Shown one piece after another: positions 57,701-64,000 of a stretch of 64,000 nucleotides of DNA (position 1 is its first letter; each line of letters opens with the position of its first letter). The notes under the pieces were generated by a model, which saw only the letters and a list, made by a program, of their open reading frames with translations, did no database searches and was not told where the DNA came from. The stretch comes from Abelmoschus esculentus. Lineage: Eukaryota > Streptophyta > Magnoliopsida > Malvales > Malvaceae. A program made the translations under genes and the position numbers. The DNA lies in assembly GCA_035048815.1 (NCBI GenBank), contig JAUCBN010000017.1, positions 11,466,936 to 11,530,935 on the forward strand, given 5' to 3'.

Positions 57701-57900
57701 AAAAATTTATTTATTTAACTCAAGGTTAAAGTTGTTCTAAGGAAAATTAAAATCATGATGGTCAAACCTATTTATAGTGGTAACACCTTACGCACATAGA
57801 GCAGTTGACATAAAAATATACAAGTTAGAAGCATTTTAAAAGTCAGCGGTTAACATCTAAAGTATTATTGGAAGAACGAAAGATTTTTTCAAGGAGTTTA
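54750..57900 (+). pseudogene. Decayed Athila-type pol: protease, RT, RNase H, integrase
   Basis: Plus-strand remnants in order. The protease region has INVPLVKVLE, NYAKFMKDVL (54840-54900) and IEDVLLKLDKFIF (55185-55222), then RTLIKAHKGELI. The RT start RRLNPNINKV is at about 55840, followed by traces such as FYYFMNGYSRYNQII (about 56070-56115). The RNase H end NLVADHLSRMER is at 56605-56640. For integrase, ITFYHPQTNG is near 57295, KKIKIILEKVVNLNRKD at 57345-57395, and SLRLNDALWEDQTTFETPL with KLVFGKHYHL at 57400-57500. Many stops and shifts make it dead. This is the only full set of Athila-type polymerase domains in the window, so a relative of it could have driven elements A and B. Confidence 0.82.
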
Positions 57901-58439
57901 TATTCCTTACCGAAGGCAACTAAGCATATTATCAATCAATATCCATATTATATATATTTTAATAATAAATTTTAATTTAGAAATCAGGGATAGTAGATCA
58001 ATAGTTTAATTTTCTTCTTTGAATATATATGTTTATAGTTTTATTTCAAATGTTTATCTAGAAGTCATCCTTACCACCTTTACAATATGTTTTAGTGTGC
58101 TCAACGTAGTTTTTATCGCTAAGAAGACAACAACTCACGGTCAAACGCCCAAAAGTTGACGAAAAACAAGCTCTTTCGCCACCCAACAATCATCAGGTAA
58201 GTCTCTTTCCCATTAAATTTTTTTTGCAAATTATTCATTCAGCATGCATCAATTTTTTATTGTTTTTTTATATTTTTGTCATGCATTAAGGACAATGCAT
58301 ATCTTAAATTTGGAGTACATGTGTATCCTTACAATATTTTTATTCTAATTTATTTATACATATTTTTTCTTGCTTGTTATCATACATTCATTTTAATTTC
58401 ATACATTTATAGTATAGACTAGTTTTAGAAGAATTGGTT
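57901..58439 (+). other. 3' flank of the Athila-type pol with decayed polypurine motif
   Basis: At 58280-58320 the plus strand reads ATGCATTAAGGACAATGCAT, then AAATTTGGAGT. This is a decayed form of the context and tract seen at the internal polypurine tracts of elements A and B. No gene is seen otherwise. Confidence 0.5.
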
Positions 58440-60780
58440 AAGGATGTAAATTTGTTTAAAAGAGTTTAGAAAAGTGAGATACATATTGTCTTCGGCTATG
58501 TACATAAGCAAAAATGCATGAAGCAAATAAATATAGACATGGCAAAAAAACATGCATAAATGAAAAGAATATATGAACAAAACATAATGTAATAGTATAA
58601 AAATAAATGTGTCAAATATGCACAACAAATAAGCATAGGAATAAGCATAATAATAAACAAATAATAAGCAATGCATGATGTAATAAAATAAAAGCATGAA
58701 TGAAATGCAACGATATGAATTAATAAAAATAAAACAAATGCAACAAAAGTATTTATATACATGAATAAAAACAAAGTGACAAAATATAAATGGATGACCT
58801 AAAAGTAATGCATGGCATGGCAAACCATGTATAAAAAGATATGAAAAGTAAGTAAATAGAAACACAAAATTAAGAAGCATACATGACCAAATATCTACGA
58901 ATATATGAACAAAAACATACATAAATATGCAATATAATATAAATATAATAAAATAGACACATAATAAAATGAAATGCATGAATAAAAAAAGAAAAGTAAA
59001 ATAAAAGAAAAAGAAATAAACAGATAAATAAACTTTTGTAAATGGTCAAAATAAAAGAAAAACAAAAGTTTCGAGGACTTGAAAAGCGATTCTACCAAGG
59101 GGAAGGGCTCGAAACAAAAGTTACAAAACGCGGAGGGACCTCTTGAAAATATGACCATTCAAAAATGAAGATTATAGCCTAAACCGGGATGAGATTGAAA
59201 GCCTTTCAAAAATGTGGATGATCTCGATCATGATTTAAGGGACACGGAGATCCTTAAAATGCAAAATACCCATTTCTTATTTATTGTTCAAGTATAAAAC
59301 ACAAAAAAATTTAAAACCCTCCCCCTTTATCCATTTCTTGAAACCGAAAGAAGCCACCAACCTCTCAAATCCTCTGAAAACCTCTGAAATTTTGGATAAA
59401 CAACTATGGTGTTCATCCCCAAAACCAGTTTTCAGTCGAAAACCACCGTGCCGGTCACCACTGGCGGTAGCCAGAAAAGATGAAACCTTGTTTCTCTCTT
59501 TTCTTTTGAAACTCGAACGATTTAAAACCTTATTTTAATGAAAAACAAGACCAAAAACTTCCTTTTCGTACCGAAAAAAGAAGTGTAAAAGAGACTTTTT
59601 TAGTTTGTTTAGAAAGAAAAAGGAAGAACCAAGTCTCCCTCCCTTTTTCGGCTCACCAAATCGGCATAGAGGCCAAGGCTTGTCGTCGGAGGAGAAGATG
59701 AGAGACGATCGGTTCGAAACTAAACGGAGGTAAAAGCTAAACTTTTTTGGTTCCCTCATTTGTTATGCAAAAAGGTTATACCTCTGAAATATATTCTTCT
59801 ATTGATCTCAAAAATATGGGGAGTGGGAACCCCGATTACATTATTCTTTTCGGTTTTTATAACCGATGAAATACATGGATAAAAATTCTAATTTCCTATG
59901 GATCTCTGATATTCTTTGGATGTATGTGTGCTGGAAATGTTGATTATGCCCCTCTAGAATTTCGTTTGTGTTTTGCTTCTGAAATCACTGAAATGCTCTG
60001 AATATTTTGGTTGTTTTGGCTCTGTTGATGTACGAAATCTGACATTGATCTTTATATTTTTTTGCATGAGTTGGCTACTGTAGATGGAACAGGGACCACC
60101 GGTGAGTTGATCGGACGACGACCGGACGACGTGGCGACGAACAGTCCACGAGTAGCTGAAGAGATGCGCATGCTTTGCACGCGTGCGTGAAAGGGACCGA
60201 ATGGCCAGCGCGTGGGCGCGTCGGGTAGCCGAGGGGTTCCTCTCCATGGCATCTGGACCGTTGGATCTAAATCAGATCCAACGGTTGATACTCGGCTGCG
60301 CATCAGATAAAGGGGAGTGTTAGCATTAGGGTTTTCTGATTAAACCGGTTCAGGGCTTGGTATTGGGCTAATTGTAATTTATTTCGGGCTTATATTTTTA
60401 ATTCGTGCTTAAAGTTTGTCATTTGGGTTGTATTTTTAATAATAATAATAATAATAATAATAATATAAAATAATAATGAACCGAAAAAAAGGAAAAAAGT
60501 ATAATAGTATATATATAATACTACTAATAATAAAGAATAAAAATAAAAAATTAATAAAGATAAATACAAAACCGAATAATAAATCAAAACGAAGGTATTT
60601 ACAAATATGGTATCTTTTGAATTTAGTAATAAATATATAGTTAATATATATGTGTAAAAGGTAGTATATTTACATATATTTCTTTGATTTTATAACAATT
60701 AAAAAAATTCAAGCTCGTTATTTGAATTCAATGAAGATTTAAAATCGGGTTTAAAACCCCGGATAAAATTAGTGATTACA
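58440..60780 (-). mobile_element. Tat/Ogre-type LTR, minus strand, 3' end missing
   Basis: Read on the minus strand it starts TGTAATCACTAATTTTATCC at 60780, like TGTAATCACTACATGC at 24899. It contains AATCGGTTATAAAAACCG, and the block around 59770-59870 matches 52010-52110 in the solo Tat LTR. An (AAT)n microsatellite lies at 60438-60475. A GC-rich part near 60090-60300 holds CCGTTGGATC and GATCCAACGG, an inverted repeat. The left 1 kb is a low-complexity AT stretch whose long minus-strand frames (58425-58979 and others) are hydrophobic artefacts. The LTR 3' end was not found. Confidence 0.6.
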
Positions 60781-62022
60781 ATAAGGTGGGAAACATGATT
60801 GGAGTTAATCCATCGTGTGCATGAGTTTAGTTTATGCGAAGTAAGAGTAGATGGTATAGTCCTCATACGAGGTATGGATGGCGGTAAAAACATGACATGT
60901 TTCAGCATTTATGCCTTCATGCGAGTTTCTGTTTATCCTAACGACTAGACATGAGTCTAATTGGTTCACTAATATTCCAACAAAACAAAAACAAAAGTGT
61001 AAAATAATTATTGTTTTTAGTGCAAATTGAGTTTGCATGTGTTTTGATATTAAGCTCAAATGATTTATAAGCGTTGCTATGTGTAGCATGTAAGACTTAG
61101 TTTTGCTTACAAAGCATGTGATATCAAAAATATATTTTTGAAAAGTTCGGTGGCTTGTGAGCCATGACTATTTACACTAGTTGATCTTTTTCAAATAGTG
61201 ACATTGACGACCATAGACATTATTTTACTTAGAGGATGAATTGATTTTTAAATTGATGAAATTGGTTTAATATGGGTTGAATTACAATTTGTTTTCAAAT
61301 ATGATTTTAAATACTCTCTTTTTCCCATATATGGTGTCCCTTTTGTGTTTTAAAATTGTCTCACTTAAAATGTCTCATTAAAAAATCAACAACTTTTACA
61401 AGGTACATTTCCCTTTCTACCCTTTCTTTTGTTTCCTAACAAAACAAAATTTAATATTTTAAGAATGAAATTGTCCCTTCAATTATTTTACATCATATTT
61501 CTTACACAAACTTTTTCTTCCTAAAACTATGTAAAAAGTCAACAATGGACAATAATAATGGGACGGAGGGAGTATGTTTTTATTTACTCACTAAGCGAAT
61601 GCTTACCCTCTTGTTTACTTTGTAATGTAGAGTATTTAGTGTGGAGGCAACAAGAAGAAGAAAGGATCCAAGTACCCACCAAGTAAAAGCACAACTATAC
61701 CTTTATAACATTAGTAGTAGTGGGAGAGCAATTGGTATGGGATAACATATTGACATTGTTACTATGCTAAAAATCCTTTCAACGATTAGGATGATTATCA
61801 AATTTGATGTTAACCTTTTACCTTGACTTGAATTTCTTATTGGTATTCCTTTAGTTATAATAAAGTTATATTGAAGTTTGATTCTTGATATCACTATGTG
61901 TGAAATTGAGTGTTGATGGTAATGAATCATTACTATTTATAAGATGAATCTATGAGGTGGTTATTTAAGTTGGAATGCATATAGAAATCATGTTGACTAT
62001 ATTAATGTTGTTCTTATATGTT
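60781..62022 (+). mobile_element. LTR-Y copy, plus strand, 3' part
   Basis: The part from 61585 to 62020 matches the reverse complement of 47470-47940. It is followed at 62023 by a primer site, which marks the LTR end. The left portion is interrupted by the Tat LTR at 60780 and carries a Stowaway-like MITE (61314-61572). Confidence 0.6.
61314..61572. mobile_element. Stowaway-like MITE
   Basis: A 259 bp element has imperfect terminal inverted repeats: left CTCTCTTTTTCCCATATATG, right (reverse complement) CTCCCTCCGTCCCATTATTA. TA flanks both ends (61312-61313, 61573-61574). The CTCCCTCCGTCCC end is the classic plant Stowaway terminus of Tc1/mariner derivation. No coding capacity. Confidence 0.88.
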
Positions 62023-62023
62023 G

Positions 62024-62035
62024 GTATCAGAGCTT
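62024..62035 (+). other. Primer binding site, tRNA-Met type, after LTR-Y
   Basis: TTGGTATCAGAGC (62023-62035) matches the initiator tRNA-Met site and follows the LTR-Y sequence. Confidence 0.75.
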
Positions 62036-62984
62036 AAGTTTACGAAATATTTTTGGGATGTTTTGTTTTATTGATATGTTATAATATTTATTTATGCTTA
62101 AAGTTGCTTATGCACAGTGAGTGTTTAAAAATACTATGTTATTATATGCGATGTACAGTGTTTTCTATATGTAATTGATTTGTATTGTGGCATATAAGTT
62201 AGGGCCATTTTTGACAAGTATAGTGTGTGCAAGCATGATTAAATTTTGATATGCTTAGATGTTTCTATATGAATTGTTATTTGTAAGCATGATGAAATAT
62301 TGTTGCATAGTTATGATATTAGTTATATGGAGATGTTTGAACAATGTTTTAATGTTGAATATATTAAATTTTTGGCATGAGAAAGGAAATGTGCTAAGAT
62401 TTTAAATGTTGCATACATTGTTGTAAGTTGGTTTTAAAAATGATTTATAAGTTTAACATCTTATAAGATTTGTGGTTTTAGATATACCATGAACCATAGG
62501 AAACTAGTTTGAATTTGTATTGGTTAATGCATGAGATTTTGAGATGGTTTTATATGATGCTTAATGCATGTTGTGAAAAATATACTTGTTAAATAGTTAT
62601 ATATTCTTGATGCTAATCATAGTTGATAATTATGCTATGTGATGATCGATTATATATTGTTGGGATTTATTTTGAGGTACTCATTGCTCTAACTACTATT
62701 TAGTCTACCTTTTTTAATGTCATGATATTTTTATTTATCTTTAAAATTTTCATTTATTAATTTTTAATTTTTATAATTTAGTCCAACTTTAAGATATGAA
62801 TCATTTAATGATATTTTTGTTTAGTCTAGTGCATAATATTTATTTTTAATGATATTCATGATAATGAAAAACATTATATATTAAATAATTAATTCAAAAT
62901 GAATGATCAACAAAAGTCTATTGGTTATTTACTTATTTGTATCAAACTCAAACTTAATAATTTTAATTAATAAGAATTCAAAAC
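62036..62984 (+). other. Start of an LTR-Y internal region, no gene legible
   Basis: AT-rich sequence after the primer site. No gag or pol motif was found in any frame; the element appears truncated. Confidence 0.4.
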
Positions 62985-63185
62985 CCGAATTTACCTGACC
63001 TAAAATAAAACCGACTTGAAATGAACCTGACCTGAAATGTAATCGAACTTAAATTAACCTATCAATTATCTGATATGGACCTGAACCGTTTGAACCTGAC
63101 CTGAAATGGACCCGACCTAAATTGAACCCGAACTGCAATGGACCAGACCTGAAATGGACTCGCACCAGACCCAAATTAAGTCAAA
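62985..63185 (+). repeat. Degenerate minisatellite, core ACCTGACCTGAAATGGACC
   Basis: About ten imperfect units of 14-20 bp share CCTGACCTGAAATGGAC or AACCTGACC. Periodicity is irregular. No coding sequence. Confidence 0.75.
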
Positions 63186-63565
63186 ACATAAAATCAACCT
63201 GAAATAACTTATATCAGATTTTACCCGATCTTACAATATCCGATCTAAAACCTATTCGATTAACTGTTTCTATATCCTAGTGTGTACCACTTCGGAGAAC
63301 CCCTTAACTAGTGTTGAGTATAGCTAGCGGAATAGCTTCATAAGGATTTAATGTCTATTAATTGTGCGTCACATGTAATTTTGTGACATGTTTTAACTTG
63401 ATTTGTAATTTTTTTCGTAACTTGCCTATACATAGAATGAAAAGAAGAAAAAGTAAAATTCTCAGCTTAAAGAAAAAAATGAAGATGATTCAGCAATAAA
63501 CCACTCGACGATCATTTATTTTAAGCACATTATTTAAAAGTATAATAATATCTTGAAAAATAATA
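63186..63565. other. No gene recognised
   Basis: AT-rich single-copy-like sequence without legible coding or repeat structure. Confidence 0.4.
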
Positions 63566-63786
63566 CTTCATTCGCCTCATTAAATTTGTCTAATATTATT
63601 TTTTAAATTTTTTATTTTTAACTTTTATTATAATTATTTTAAATATTTTAATTAACTAATATTATAAAAATATTTTTAAATTATTGGATTAATATTTTGA
63701 TTAATAAGAAATTTAAAATAAAAATTAATCAAAATTAAAAAAAAATCTAAAAATCAATATTAAACATATTCAATGAGACGAAGGTG
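63566..63786. mobile_element. Stowaway-like MITE, nearly palindromic
   Basis: A 221 bp element is flanked by TA (63564-63565, 63787-63788). The left arm CTTCATTCGCCTCATTAAAT pairs with the right-end reverse complement CACCTTCGTCTCATTGAATA. The similarity continues inward through TTTGTCTAATATT and A/T-rich arms. It would fold into one long hairpin. No coding capacity. Confidence 0.85.
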
Positions 63787-64000
63787 TAATATCTTGATCC
63801 TAAAATATTAAAATTAATATTTGAGGAGAATTTAATCATTTATATTTTTTATAAAATCATTTTTTCAATATATGCAATTGTCCTATGTAAGGGTGGACAA
63901 GATCGGATATTCTATCAATTTGACCAGAATTATCCTGGTCTTGATAACCAGGTTCTTAAAAATTAGAACAAGACTTGGTTAAATCGGGTTCCAAACTCTA

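Noticed and set aside
58425..58979. Hydrophobic minus-strand frame of 184 codons, like a membrane protein
   Set aside because: It comes from a low-complexity AT stretch (ATGCAT, AATAAA words) in a Tat LTR; residue use is almost only Phe, Tyr, Ile, Leu and Cys, and there is no family resemblance.

Overview
The window is nuclear DNA of a flowering plant, most likely a eudicot. It is AT-rich and built almost wholly of long terminal repeat (LTR) retrotransposons of classic plant lineages: Ty1/copia, Ty3/gypsy chromovirus of Tekay/Del type, Tat/Ogre and Athila. Terminal-inverted-repeat MITEs are interspersed. The only cellular gene I can support is an apparently intact three-exon SLAC1, the guard-cell slow anion channel, on the minus strand at 12342-14189. 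I cannot name the species.

Layout. 1-194: fragment of an Athila-like gag-protease. 195-~1980: old LTR of a family I call LTR-X, rich in TATCGATA motifs. ~1981-3424: decayed sequence, possibly a copia LTR. 3425-9955: minus-strand Athila-like element A (3' LTR, second ORF, protease, gag), cut off in gag. ~9956-11560: decayed Tat/Ogre-type LTR. 11561-12341: intergenic. 12342-14189: SLAC1. 14721-14988: MITE about 530 bp upstream of the SLAC1 start codon.

15603-47335 is one old Ty1/copia element that has absorbed later insertions. A Tekay-type chromovirus (16604-35438) sits in its RNase H region. A gag-only Tat element (24899-32592, duplication CCAAG) sits inside the chromovirus 3' LTR. The copia 3' LTR (from 35944) is broken by a second Athila-like element B (36156-44134, duplication ATACG) and by a solo LTR-X (44358-46431, duplication TGTTG).

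47336-50530: minus-strand LTRs of a family I call LTR-Y. 50871-54740: an old LTR-X split by a solo Tat LTR (51342-54090). 54750-58330: a decayed plus-strand Athila-type pol with protease, RT, RNase H and integrase remnants. 58440-60780: a minus-strand Tat LTR. 60781-62022: LTR-Y carrying a Stowaway-like MITE and followed by a tRNA-Met primer site. 62985-63185: a degenerate minisatellite. 63566-63786: a second Stowaway-like MITE.

The most interesting signals are two. First, elements A and B share one architecture: gag-protease ends at the same place, RT and integrase are absent, a second ORF of the putative plant transposon protein type follows its own TATA box, and the polypurine tract is present twice. 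This suggests a non-autonomous family rather than two random deletions. Second, different LTR families carry arrays of short palindromes of one pattern, GGTWTCGAWACC.
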